Shown here: in pieces, positions 28,294 to 36,758 of the stretch | Position numbering within the stretch: position 1 is the stretch's first letter | Layout: every line of letters starts with the position of its first letter | Assembly: GCA_013214025.1 (NCBI GenBank) | Contig: JABSRN010000013.1 | Location: forward strand, 1 to 64,000 | Direction: 5' to 3' | Origin: Polyangiaceae bacterium | Lineage (GTDB): Bacteria > Myxococcota_A > Polyangia > Polyangiales > Polyangiaceae | DNA length: 64,000 nt | Program-made: the position numbers and the translations under genes | The notes under the pieces: model-generated | Databases searched by the model: none | What the model saw: only the letters and a program-made list of their open reading frames with translations | Told to the model about the DNA's origin: nothing

Positions 28294-28325
28294 AAAAAAC
28301 CACTTCGATTCGAGGTGGTTTTTTC
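28294..28325 (+). terminator. Intrinsic terminator after the DctP-like gene
   Basis: AAAAAACCAC at 28294 pairs with GTGGTTTTTT ending at 28325, with a wobble pair and a short TCGATTCGA centre. The A-run before and T-run after make it bidirectional in form. It lies 47 bases after the stop. Confidence 0.85.
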
Positions 28326-28514
28326 GTTGGTGAAGAGCCCCAACAGGCTGCCAAGGGCTGGAGTACCTGCGCTGGCGGACCCCCAGAGCCGGGGTAACGC
28401 CGTCGGGTCTGCGAGCGGGGCACGCCTTCGCGACTAAATCCTGGACCGTCAGCGGGAGCTGTGGTTCTTTAGCCAAAATTACGGTTAATCGGCGCGTTCG
28501 CCGGAGGTAGCAAA

Positions 28515-29024
28515 ATGAACTTGAACAAAGCTTGGTTTTTGACGGTTGGACTTCTTGCGACGGGTGTTGCGGTCACAGCCTGTGGCGACGACGACGACCC
28601 CACAACGACCTCCGACAGTGGCGGCGCTGCGATGGATAGTGGTTCCGGCACCGGCGGCACGCCTGGCACCGGCGGCACGGCTACCGGCGGCACGGGCGGC
28701 GCCGATAGCGCCGCCATGAGTCCCGCATATGAGGAGGTCGTGGCATGTCTCGGTTACGCGGAGGACCCCCAGGCGGAGACTGTGCAATGTGGCGATAACA
28801 CCTGCACCGGCGGGGTGGTATTTGGCGCGCTCAAGCTGGACGCTTGCTGCTCTGACACCGATCCCAATGTTTGTGGTCAAGACACCGAAGCCGTCGCTAC
28901 AGTCGCGAACCTGCGTGAGACCGGAGCCCCTCCGGTTGAGGTCGGTTGCTTCAATGCTACCGAAATTGAGGAAGCACTCGTTGCCAACGTTGACGTGGCA
29001 ACCTTCCCCTGCGTCGGCGAGTAA
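28515..29024 (+). CDS. Cysteine-rich lipoprotein with Gly/Thr linker
   Basis: The 169-residue product has a lipoprotein signal with the Cys in GVAVTAC at about residue 23. An Asp/Thr/Gly-rich linker follows, with GTGGTPGTGGTATGGTGG. The C-terminal domain of about 100 residues has several cysteines (for example LDACCSD and QCGDNTC), likely paired in disulfides in the oxidising envelope. A GGAGG lies 9 bases before ATG 28515. This layout is common in myxobacterial surface or periplasmic lipoproteins. Function is unknown. The Asp run directly after the Cys (GDDDD) would tend to retain it in the inner membrane if the E. coli +2 rule applies. Confidence 0.82.
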   Translation: MNLNKAWFLTVGLLATGVAVTACGDDDDPTTTSDSGGAAMDSGSGTGGTPGTGGTATGGTGGADSAAMSPAYEEVVACLGYAEDPQAETVQCGDNTCTGGVVFGALKLDACCSDTDPNVCGQDTEAVATVANLRETGAPPVEVGCFNATEIEEALVANVDVATFPCVGE

Positions 29025-29061
29025 ACAGCTCCAGGTGAGCATCGCGGTCTGCTGATCGCTA

Positions 29062-29141
29062 GCATTTAGCGAGGTCCGTTCTTGAGAACGGGCCTCGTTT
29101 TGCATTTAGCGAGGTCCGTTCTTGGTAACGGGCTTCGTTCG
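29062..29141 (+). repeat. Tandem 40-bp duplication carrying a terminator hairpin
   Basis: Bases 29062-29101 and 29102-29141 are head-to-tail copies that agree at 35 of 40 positions. Each begins GCATTTAGCGAGGTCCG. The differences fall in the loop and the descending arm. Confidence 0.9.
29070..29101 (+). terminator. Terminator of the cysteine-rich lipoprotein gene
   Basis: CGAGGTCCGTTC pairs with GAACGGGCCTCG across a 3-base loop with one wobble pair, and TTTT follows. It is the first copy of the tandem duplication and lies about 45 bases after the stop at 29024. The second copy has two more mismatches and a broken T-run, so it is probably the weaker one. Confidence 0.8.
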
Positions 29142-29438
29142 TTATTTCGAAACACCAGGAGGTAGGGCCGTTCTCGCCAACTCTAGGCGGGACCGCGTCG
29201 AGTTGGCACGCTTCTGCATCGACTCGGTATCGCCGTTTTAGGGGAGGCGCGGATGACTAGCCGGCGAGGGGATATGGGGACTCAGGGGGCAGCCAAGAAA
29301 GAGGAAGTGGACGAGATGGAGCCCGCGTCAATGGTGGCTGCTCCAGTCGTCGAAGCGTGATCTGCGAGAAGACGTTTCTCTGATTCAGCTCGGGCAGTTG
29401 GCCAAGCGCGAGCCAGCCTTCGGAATCAAGTTGCTCGC

Positions 29439-29579
29439 CTAGGTCAACAGCAGCGCGCTTGCCGAGAGGTCGAGAGCTCGAGCGACGCCACTGATACTAC
29501 GCTCACCCGTCGTACATTGCTTGATCGCCTTCGCCTTAAACTCTTCCGTAAATACTCTTCTGATTCTTCGTTTTGCCAT
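29439..29579 (-). mobile_element. IS3-family transposase OrfA fragment
   Basis: A 46-codon frame from ATG 29579, with GGAGAG upstream, encodes RRIRRVFTEEFKAKAIKQC then GVARALDLSASAL. This is the helix-turn-helix start of IS3-family OrfA (HTH_Tnp_1). The remainder of OrfA and all of OrfB are missing, and the frame ends after LSASALLLT. No terminal inverted repeats could be identified. It is a dead remnant of an insertion sequence. Confidence 0.75.
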
Positions 29580-29980
29580 TGGACTCTCCATTCGCACTTT
29601 CGCGCATATCTGGGTGTCCGCCAAATCGGGTCAGGTCCACTCGTGGAGTTGCGCGATCGTGCGGGCGCGATCGTCCTGATTCGACACGTCGTCCCAACGG
29701 GCCGCCAGTTGTTCGGCTCCGAGAACAGTCTTGTCGGGGGTCGGATAACGTAGCGCCACAGTGCTTCGGCTCTGATCAACGGCTCTCGGCGAGCTTTGTT
29801 AAGCGCAGGATTGCAGCAATTCATAGTTATTTCAGTGGCTTATGCCTGCGCGCCGGCCGTTCCGACTGGGAGTTGGCCCTCGGACTCGCCGGCGAACGGT
29901 GGCCCCGGGTCCCGAAGTTTCGAAAATCGGAGCAATTGCGATGGTTCGGATCTGGCGAATTGTAGCGCGCCCACACTAGG
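29580..29980. other. Gene-free stretch beside the IS remnant
   Basis: No complete gene is seen. A minus-strand open frame across 29444-29824 has no recognisable domain. The stretch may hold decayed coding DNA displaced by the insertion element. Confidence 0.4.
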
Positions 29981-30358
29981 ATGCGCGCTGTGCTCAGCCG
30001 CTTGGTGAAGGTCGGTTTTGAGGCCGTGGTGTTGGCGTTCGCCTTTTACGCTTTCGCGTTCGTGCCCCTGGGCCAGCATACGGCGCTCGAACACATTCGT
30101 CGCATCGTTGCCACTCCTCCGGCTCAGGAAGCGGGCCAAGAGGCGAAGGCAGCGTTCCAACGGCTAGTGAAGCGAGTGAGTGACGGCGGGCTGAACGCCC
30201 CCGAACGCAATGCAACGAAACCGCTGACCAGCGCGGGCACGGCCATCTTGCCTCCCTTGGCTCCGGGGGCGCCTGGGCCTGCTGATGCGGCGACAGTCGC
30301 CGTGACCCCAGCCGAAGGGGAGCTGGCTCCAGGTAACGGCTCGACAGCGACGCCCTGA
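29981..30358 (+). CDS. Small single-pass membrane protein, unknown
   Basis: The 125-residue product has one hydrophobic segment near residues 11-29 (VGFEAVVLAFAFYAFAFVPL), followed by a helical stretch with AKAAFQRLVKRV and a Pro/Ala/Gly-rich tail. It is probably anchored in the inner membrane with the tail in the periplasm. Either ATG 29981 or the in-frame GTG 29990 may be the start; TAGGAT at 29977 is 7 bases before the GTG, which fits a leaderless transcript. It converges on the HDOD gene, with 24 bases between the stops. No function can be given. Confidence 0.55.
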   Translation: MRAVLSRLVKVGFEAVVLAFAFYAFAFVPLGQHTALEHIRRIVATPPAQEAGQEAKAAFQRLVKRVSDGGLNAPERNATKPLTSAGTAILPPLAPGAPGPADAATVAVTPAEGELAPGNGSTATP

Positions 30359-30382
30359 CTCTGGGGGCTTTGAGGATCGGTT

Positions 30383-31615
30383 CTAAGCAGCCGTGAGCGA
30401 CTTGGCGAGGCTGCGCCACTCGTCGAGATGGTCCAAGCTATGCCAGCGCTCGAGCATGTGGCTCCGGCTATGGTCGGACGCGTCAGTGAGTTCCCCCTCG
30501 GGGTTCTCACTGAGTTGCCATCCGATGAAGGTCGCCCAGGCAACGCCAAACTCCTCGTGCTCGGATTCTTCGGGGCACTCATGGTGGGCGACGGCGTCGA
30601 CAATGTTCATGGGCAAGCCCCACAGCCCCAAGAGGTAGGCACCGATTTGTGCGCTGGTCACTCCGAGCAACTCTTGTTCGATTTGACTACGAGATAACTC
30701 ACCGTCCATCAACCGACGAGAGATGGCGAGGAAGCGAGACGGCGCTCGGGCCGCCAAAATCAGCTGTCCGATGCCGTGAAACATACCTGCCAGAAATGCG
30801 TCGTCTGCGTGGGGGCTGTTTCGGAGCGTTTCTTGAGCGAGCTTGGCGGTTGTTAACGAGCGTGCCTGCAGTCGCTCCACTTCCCCCGCGATGCTGGGCG
30901 GAATGGGGAACAACGCCCTGATTTCGTCCGCTAGCACCAAGGCGCGGATCGCGTTGACGCCGAGGTAGGCGACGGCTCCTCCTAGGGCACCCATAGGTTT
31001 CGGTAGAGCGAATAGGGCAGACGAGACCAGGTGCATAATACGGGCGGACATGCCGACATCCTGCTCGATGATTTCTGTGACCTGCAGGATGCCCGTAGTG
31101 GAATCGGCGAGGGCTGAGACAAGCTCCGAGTAGGTCTTCGGCACGGCGGGCATGGCGTTGGTGCTGCCGATGAGTCGGCGCACATCGATGCAGGCCATGG
31201 TCTGGCGCAGTCGGATGGCGCGACTCAGACCCCGCGCGAGAACGTCCCCATCGAAGGGATTGTCGATAGCGCTGTGGGCGAAGGGCACGGACAGCAGAGC
31301 CGTGACGGCATCGGAGTAGTGCGAACACACGACCCGGACGATGTCGGGTTTTTCATCCTGAACGCAACGAACCAGGCTCTGGCGCTGGGCCAGGCTAGCG
31401 CTGTCGGTGACCACCAGAATGTCGAGACTAGTGGGGCTCTTGATTCGCTCCCGGGTGGCGCCGTCAGTCGTTAGAAACTCAAGGGCCCACACCGAGCTGT
31501 AGGGCGCCAACAGCGTTCGCAGCGCCTCCCTCAGTTGCGCATCTGCCTCCCAAATGGCGATCCTCCCAACGTGACCGTTGACGTCGGACTCGGGGGGCTC
31601 GGATTCCGGATTCAT
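30383..31615 (-). CDS. HDOD-domain signalling protein with degenerate receiver
   Basis: From ATG 31615 the product has 410 residues. Residues about 15-135 look like a receiver domain, but the usual acidic DD pair is replaced (IAIWEADAQL) and the conserved Lys position reads IDNPFDG, so phosphotransfer is doubtful. The HDOD domain follows (about 150-350): MPAVPKTYSELVSAL, IIEQDVGMSARIMHLVSSALF, AVAYLGVNAIRAL, FLAGMFHGIGQLI and AVAHHE. HDOD proteins are HD-like proteins, mostly non-catalytic, that act in signalling, motility and stress. The frame is open to 31684. No ribosome site is obvious at either start. Confidence 0.85.
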   Translation of the reverse strand: MNPESEPPESDVNGHVGRIAIWEADAQLREALRTLLAPYSSVWALEFLTTDGATRERIKSPTSLDILVVTDSASLAQRQSLVRCVQDEKPDIVRVVCSHYSDAVTALLSVPFAHSAIDNPFDGDVLARGLSRAIRLRQTMACIDVRRLIGSTNAMPAVPKTYSELVSALADSTTGILQVTEIIEQDVGMSARIMHLVSSALFALPKPMGALGGAVAYLGVNAIRALVLADEIRALFPIPPSIAGEVERLQARSLTTAKLAQETLRNSPHADDAFLAGMFHGIGQLILAARAPSRFLAISRRLMDGELSRSQIEQELLGVTSAQIGAYLLGLWGLPMNIVDAVAHHECPEESEHEEFGVAWATFIGWQLSENPEGELTDASDHSRSHMLERWHSLDHLDEWRSLAKSLTAA

Positions 31616-31894
31616 GGGGACAAGATCCTGACGGGTGTCGATGAGCGCGGCGGCACAGGGGCAGCTCAGCAGCCAAGACGGCACTTCCAGCCGTTGCTTC
31701 AGGGGTTGTTTGTTGCGGCCTCAAAACGCCGGGGCGAGGCGACCGCAGAGGACGGAGGCGATTCGGCCCATGGCTAATCTTGGTCATTCCCCTGCAGCCA
31801 AAAATTTCCGACGTTTAGCCGCACTGCGTCGCGAATTTTTACTGGAATCGGGACTCCGATGACTCAATTTGCTGCTGGTCCCCCTTGCAGATGT

Positions 31895-31922
31895 TTGTGC
31901 GCGGCGGACAACCGCCTAGACT
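31895..31922 (+). promoter_or_regulatory. Candidate promoter of the paired lipoprotein genes
   Basis: TTGTGC (31895-31900) and TAGACT (31917-31922) are 16 bases apart. The -10 element is only 9 bases before the ATG at 31932, so the transcript would have almost no leader. Confidence 0.4.
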
Positions 31923-31931
31923 GTCGCTCTT

Positions 31932-32819
31932 ATGAATTCGGCCCCCCGTTTTGTGCTTCTTGGGCTCTTGACTCTGCTCTCCCTCGGCTGCGCCGAGGAC
32001 ATCGTGGATAGGGAGCCGGTGGTGGTGAAGGGCCGGGTGCTGATGTACGAGGACGGCGTCGCCGTGGAACACCTCGGGCCCCGGCCTGGCGTTACGGTTT
32101 GTTATCACCACGATAGCGAATCCGTTGATACCTACCTGGGCGACTGCGTCGTCAGTAACGAGGACGGGTACTACGAACTAGGCTCGGTTCCCTACAACTC
32201 ACGAGTTTTGCTCAGCTACTGCGACGACGAAAACTGCGCCTACAACTACAGCGCAGAGCCGGACTCTGACGCTATCGTCCCGACGTTGCGCATGCTGAGC
32301 ACCACCGACAGCAAAGAGCTGTTCATGGCGATCCAGACTCCGGTGATGTCGTGGCGGGATATGCATAGCTTGGCGGCAACCATGAAAGAGGAAGGCCTAG
32401 ACGATCTGTCCGTTGCGAACTTCTTGCCGCCCACCAAAGGTCTGGTGCAATTTTTTGCAGTCGATGCCGGCGATTCACCACTGTCGAAGGTAAGAGTCGA
32501 AATTTACCTGGACCAGGACCGGGGCGAGTTTTTCGCTGGCGATGAGTTCGAGGTGGACGGCGAGATGGTCACGTTGTTGGAAGGGGTCGTGTACACACCT
32601 GAGACGGGAGAGCCTCGGGACGGACTCGAAGAGACCTCGTCCAAGGGTGTGGGCGTGCTCGAACGCATCGTGCCGGGCAAATACGGGCTCAAATTTTACC
32701 ACAGCCGTTTGACTGAGCAGTCGATGTTTTCGGACACCGGCTGGGACGCCGGCGAGTACGTCGAAGTCAAAGTTGTGGCGGGGTTCATGACCGCGATGGT
32801 GGGAGTGCAGTTTCTGTGA
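31932..32819 (+). CDS. Lipoprotein, first of two tandem paralogues
   Basis: The 295-residue product has a strong lipobox (LLSLGC) with the lipidated Cys at about residue 20. The mature chain starts CAEDIVDREPVVVKGRV, a beta-rich segment resembling a carboxypeptidase-regulatory-like fold (VPYNSRVLLSY). Later segments include IVPTLRML and FFAVDAGDSPL. The next gene encodes a paralogue with the same pattern. The stop overlaps the next start by four bases, so the two are translationally coupled. Both are probably anchored at the outer membrane. Function is unknown; no enzymatic motif is visible. Confidence 0.8.
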   Translation: MNSAPRFVLLGLLTLLSLGCAEDIVDREPVVVKGRVLMYEDGVAVEHLGPRPGVTVCYHHDSESVDTYLGDCVVSNEDGYYELGSVPYNSRVLLSYCDDENCAYNYSAEPDSDAIVPTLRMLSTTDSKELFMAIQTPVMSWRDMHSLAATMKEEGLDDLSVANFLPPTKGLVQFFAVDAGDSPLSKVRVEIYLDQDRGEFFAGDEFEVDGEMVTLLEGVVYTPETGEPRDGLEETSSKGVGVLERIVPGKYGLKFYHSRLTEQSMFSDTGWDAGEYVEVKVVAGFMTAMVGVQFL

Positions 32820-33898
32820 GTCGCTCAGTGAGATACTCGAAGTACACCGTGGGCCCTCTGGTGGCGTCAGCTTTGGCAGGCATCACAGCTTTGGGCACTC
32901 CCAGCTGCGCCGAAGACTTGGTCGACCGAACGCCGGTGTTAGTGCGGGGCGTGGTGGTAGACGCTGAGGAAGGCGTGCCTCTCGAAGAATCAGAGGGCCT
33001 CGAAGGAGTGGTCGTGTGTGTGCACCCCCAGAGCGAAAAGAGCAACTACGGCGACTGCGTAAAGACGGCGGCCAACGGCGAGTTTGAGCTGCCCAATGTG
33101 CCGCACAACGCCAATGTCTTGATCAAATTCTGCGCGACCGAGCAGTGCAAGGTACCCGGAGTCGGTTCGGACGGGCTCATCCCGACGATTCGAATGATTC
33201 ACACGACGGACAACGACGAGCTCATCATGGTGATTCGCACTCCCATGCTGAGCGAGGGCGATCTCGGCGAGGTCTCCATCGCCAACGTGGTGACTCAGGC
33301 AGATACTAACGCCGGCATCAAGCCTTCCGGTTCGATCGCATTTTTCGCAGTCGACAAGGGCGATGAGGCCCTCGAGGGATTCGCCGTGAACATCACGACG
33401 GCTGCTCGCTTCCCCACAGCTGACGGCGGTGAGCGACGATTACCGGTGTCCCAGCTTTCCGAGCCGACGCCAACCGCGTTGGAGTACGGCGTTCCCGAGT
33501 CTGACGGCAGCGTGCCCGGCGGTCCCCCGCGCCATGATGGTGGTTTAGACGACACCATCGATAGATCCACGTCGTCGGGCAATGGCGCTCAGCGAAAGCT
33601 GGCGCCCGGCGACTACCTGGTGAGTTTTCAGCACGATCGCACGCCCTGTACCATTCGTTTCTCCGAGACCGGTTGGGCACCTGAGTGGGGATCTGACGAC
33701 GTGCCGAGGGACGACACCGTACGAGCCCGTGTGGTGACCAAGTTCATGACCGTTATGGTGGGCATGCAATGTCGAGAGACCCAGCCGGACGAAGAAGAGC
33801 CGGTACTCACGACTCGCGGACTCTTCGCGGCACCCGCGCTCGACGCTACGCCGCCGCCCCCTGTGGATGCCAGCGTCGCCTCCCTCGACGGCGGTTGA
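32816..33898 (+). CDS. Lipoprotein, second of two tandem paralogues
   Basis: The 360-residue product aligns with its upstream neighbour over most of its length: CAEDLVDRTPVLVRG, then NYGDCVKTAANGEFELPNVPHNANVLIKFC, LIPTIRMIHTTDNDEL and FFAVDKGDEAL. The Cys that starts the shared block lies in GTPSC, a weaker lipobox than that of the neighbour. It gains a Gly/Asp-rich insertion near residues 215-255 and a Pro-rich C-terminal tail. Translation starts at GTG 32816, which overlaps the upstream TGA. The two paralogues may form a complex. No catalytic residues are recognised. Confidence 0.78.
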   Translation: MSRSVRYSKYTVGPLVASALAGITALGTPSCAEDLVDRTPVLVRGVVVDAEEGVPLEESEGLEGVVVCVHPQSEKSNYGDCVKTAANGEFELPNVPHNANVLIKFCATEQCKVPGVGSDGLIPTIRMIHTTDNDELIMVIRTPMLSEGDLGEVSIANVVTQADTNAGIKPSGSIAFFAVDKGDEALEGFAVNITTAARFPTADGGERRLPVSQLSEPTPTALEYGVPESDGSVPGGPPRHDGGLDDTIDRSTSSGNGAQRKLAPGDYLVSFQHDRTPCTIRFSETGWAPEWGSDDVPRDDTVRARVVTKFMTVMVGMQCRETQPDEEEPVLTTRGLFAAPALDATPPPPVDASVASLDGG

Positions 33899-33997
33899 AC
33901 GGTCACGATAGCCCGGGGCCCTGCTCCGGCGGATGGAACGCTGAGGCGGCGCTACTCGTGGCGCATGGGCTAGACCCTTGGAGGCCAGCGGCGGCGC

Positions 33998-35398
33998 CTA
34001 CGCCGGTTTGACTTCCGAGGCTTTTTCGCCGGACGGCATGGGCGCAGTCATGACACGGTTTTTTCCGTTGGCCTTGGCAGCATAGAGAGCGGCATCGGCT
34101 CTTCGCAGCAAGGTGGACGGAGTGTCGGTGATGGGCGCGAGTTCGGCGACTCCGACACTGACCGTGATGGGGATGATCTTGTCGGCGTCGGACTCGCCCG
34201 CGTAGCTGAACCGATAGGCCGCGATGCGTTCCCGAAGGCGATTGCAAACGACTTTAGACTCCGGTGCGCCCGCGTGAACCATCAGGATTGCGAACTCTTC
34301 GCCGCCGTAGCGAGCGACAATGTCTGTGCTGCGGACGGAGGCAACCACGACATTGGCCATATGGGAGAGCACCATGTCGCCGGCGAGGTGACCGTGGCCG
34401 TCGTTCACTTGCTTGAAGTTGTCGATATCCACCATCGCGACACATAATTGATGGTTGTAGCGCTTGCCCCGCTCGACTTCTTGCTCGATGCGGAGCTTGA
34501 AGAAGCGGTGGTTGAAACAACGCGTGAGACCGTCGCGGATGGCCATCTCTCGCAGGTTCGACAGTCGTTCCAAATGGGAACGCACCCGGGCGATCAGTTC
34601 CTGGGGTTCGAACGGCTTCGAGATGTAGTCGTTGGCGCCGGCTTCCAAACCTTGCACGCGCTGTTCGACGTCTCCCCGACGAGTGACGAAGATAATCGGC
34701 GTGTCCTGCAGCGACGGGTGACTACGAATACGCCGGCACAGCTCCAGCCCGTCAATCTTCGGCATGATGATGTCCATCACGATCAGATCCGGCAACTCGC
34801 TCTCGATGACATGCAGGGCGCGCTCGGGTTGGCAGCAGTAGCGACTCAAGAAACCTGCCGCGCGTAGACAGTTGTCGATCATCCCGGCGCTGAACTCGTC
34901 GTCGTCAATAACGAGAATTTTCGACAGCTCTCGACCTTCGCCGAGGCGAGCCGGTACCACAACACCACCGCGAGGAGCGATGGACTGCTTCATGTCGTCC
35001 GTGATGGCGATTTCGACACTGCTGTCGCCGGTTTCCTCAGCTTTTAGGGCCTTCGCTTCCGCGTACCGTTGAAGTTCGACGGTGACCGCTTCCATGGCGT
35101 CCGAAAAAATCAGAGCGGCGGTTTTGGTATCGGTGCTCCTGCCGAGGTTCAGCTCGTTGGCGACGCGTTCGGCCATCACGGCAACGTAACCCAGCAGCGG
35201 GAGCCCGACATTGCGACTTGTGCCAGCCAGGCGGTGGAAGAAATCGAAGATCGCTTCGAGGGCTTCCTTGTTGGTGGGGTCTACGGAAAATTTATCGAAC
35301 TGGATTTTGACTTCCGGAAATAGTCCTAAGATGTCCGCTAGGAACAGTTCCTTGAGCTCTTCAACTTGCTCTCCAGAGAGCCCGAGCGGTGTCCCCAT
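33998..35398 (-). CDS. Hpt-REC-GGDEF diguanylate cyclase
   Basis: From ATG 35398 the product has 466 residues. The N-terminal 110 residues are helical and carry FFHRLAGTSRNVGL, which resembles the phosphoacceptor histidine of an Hpt domain. A receiver follows (ILVIDDDEFSAG, phosphoacceptor in VMDIIMPKIDG, Lys in ISKPFEP). The GGDEF domain has RYGGEEFAIL, an active-type motif, and the inhibitory site RSTD five residues before it. It should synthesise c-di-GMP when the receiver is phosphorylated. The internal Hpt might pass phosphate in a relay. The frame is open to 35551, but the extra residues are not domain-like. No kinase gene is adjacent. Confidence 0.9.
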   Translation of the reverse strand: MGTPLGLSGEQVEELKELFLADILGLFPEVKIQFDKFSVDPTNKEALEAIFDFFHRLAGTSRNVGLPLLGYVAVMAERVANELNLGRSTDTKTAALIFSDAMEAVTVELQRYAEAKALKAEETGDSSVEIAITDDMKQSIAPRGGVVVPARLGEGRELSKILVIDDDEFSAGMIDNCLRAAGFLSRYCCQPERALHVIESELPDLIVMDIIMPKIDGLELCRRIRSHPSLQDTPIIFVTRRGDVEQRVQGLEAGANDYISKPFEPQELIARVRSHLERLSNLREMAIRDGLTRCFNHRFFKLRIEQEVERGKRYNHQLCVAMVDIDNFKQVNDGHGHLAGDMVLSHMANVVVASVRSTDIVARYGGEEFAILMVHAGAPESKVVCNRLRERIAAYRFSYAGESDADKIIPITVSVGVAELAPITDTPSTLLRRADAALYAAKANGKNRVMTAPMPSGEKASEVKPA

Positions 35399-35689
35399 CC
35401 CTTCATCATACGCGGGCCAGACGTTCTGACCACCCCAAGACTCGATGGGAGTTCTCAAGACATGTGGGGGTGGATTTGCCGGCGTCGCCCCTGCGGGCGC
35501 AATTGGCGTTTTTTTTCGGGGATTCCGACTTATGCGACGACCGAAAAGCACCCAGACGGGATTCGATACAACTATTTAAGAGGGCTCACTTACATAGTCG
35601 CCGGCGGAGGGCATTTTTTGGCGGTTGCCCGGGGATAAGGGCCGGCGAGGCTCCCCCGACCTATTGGCGAGGGTCAATGGCGCGGTCGA

Positions 35690-36601
35690 TCACCCGCGTG
35701 ATTCGGCGGCTCCGTTCTGGCTGAGTCGCCGATGCCAAAACATCGCCGGCACACAAACACTCAGCGACACGCCGCCGTAAAGCAGCACCACGAAGATGGC
35801 GCCGTCGGCTATGGGATCCACGACGCCCGGGATGGCGGGCAGGATGGAAGCCTTGATCAGGATCCCCAAGCTGGTGTTTCGAAAGCAGCTTTCGATCCCG
35901 ATAGCGATACGGTCGCGCCGGGGCACGCCCAACAGGGAGCCGGGGAAGAATCCGATGGCGAAGGCAGCGAAGCCGAAGCCGAAGATGAGGGCGGGGCCTA
36001 TCCATCCGAAGGCTGCGGGATCGATGCGACCGGCGGTACCGATCCCCACGGCCATGACGAGAACGATGACGAGGCTGGCGCGCACCAATGGTTTGGCGAT
36101 TCGCTTGGCAATGTCGGGCCGGTGGCGGCGGATCAGCATGCCGGTGGTGAGCGGAAGCAGCAGCAGCACGAATATCTCGAAAGCGATCCGCTGCACGGGG
36201 ATCTCGGCGGAGGCACTCAATAGGCCTGCGGTCAGGCTGTGGAGGATCAATGGGGCCGTCACCAGGCAGATGACGGTGGTGACCCCTGTCAGAGCGATCG
36301 ACAGAGCGATGTTTCCCCGCGCAAAATAGCTCAGAATGTTCGACATGCTGCCTCCGGGCACACACGCGACGATGGCAAGGCCCACGGCCAAGGACGCTGG
36401 CAAGTCGAGACCCCGGATGATCAGCCACGCGAGCAGGGGGATGCCCACCACCTGGACGAGCAGACCCCAGGCGATGGACTTTGGAGAACGGATGAGCTCA
36501 TGAAAATCGCGGCCCGCCAGGGTGGCGCCCATGCCGGTCATGGCGAGGATCAGTTGCAGAGCTGCGACGTAATACTCGTACTTCAAAAACAACTGGGACA
36601 C
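35690..36601 (-). CDS. BASS-family sodium:organic anion symporter
   Basis: From GTG 36601 the 303-residue product is an integral membrane protein with 8-10 hydrophobic segments. It shows the bile acid:sodium symporter pattern: MTGMGATLAGRDF near the N-terminus, VACVPGGSMSNILSYFARGN (the sodium-site region), and GIESCFRNTSLGI in the crossing helix of the second half. Such proteins import bile acid-like or small organic anions with Na+. The open frame reaches 36754, but the added residues are Arg-rich and not membrane-like. No clear ribosome site marks the start. It is divergent from the wrecked potassium channel. Confidence 0.85.
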   Translation of the reverse strand: MSQLFLKYEYYVAALQLILAMTGMGATLAGRDFHELIRSPKSIAWGLLVQVVGIPLLAWLIIRGLDLPASLAVGLAIVACVPGGSMSNILSYFARGNIALSIALTGVTTVICLVTAPLILHSLTAGLLSASAEIPVQRIAFEIFVLLLLPLTTGMLIRRHRPDIAKRIAKPLVRASLVIVLVMAVGIGTAGRIDPAAFGWIGPALIFGFGFAAFAIGFFPGSLLGVPRRDRIAIGIESCFRNTSLGILIKASILPAIPGVVDPIADGAIFVVLLYGGVSLSVCVPAMFWHRRLSQNGAAESRG

Positions 36602-36758
36602 GGCTGACCAGGTTAGGTGGGGAGGGGCACGGCGCCCCCGGCGACGGAACCTATCCGCCTGCGGGCCCCCGCGGAAGCCGTGGAACCGGCACAACACTAA
36701 CTGTTCTTGGTCAGGATGGGCTACGGTGCCGATGCAGACGGCAGGGATCGGCACTGAG

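Noticed and set aside
29444-29824. 126-residue minus-strand frame next to the IS3 fragment
   Set aside because: It has no recognisable domain and overlaps the better supported OrfA fragment in a different frame.
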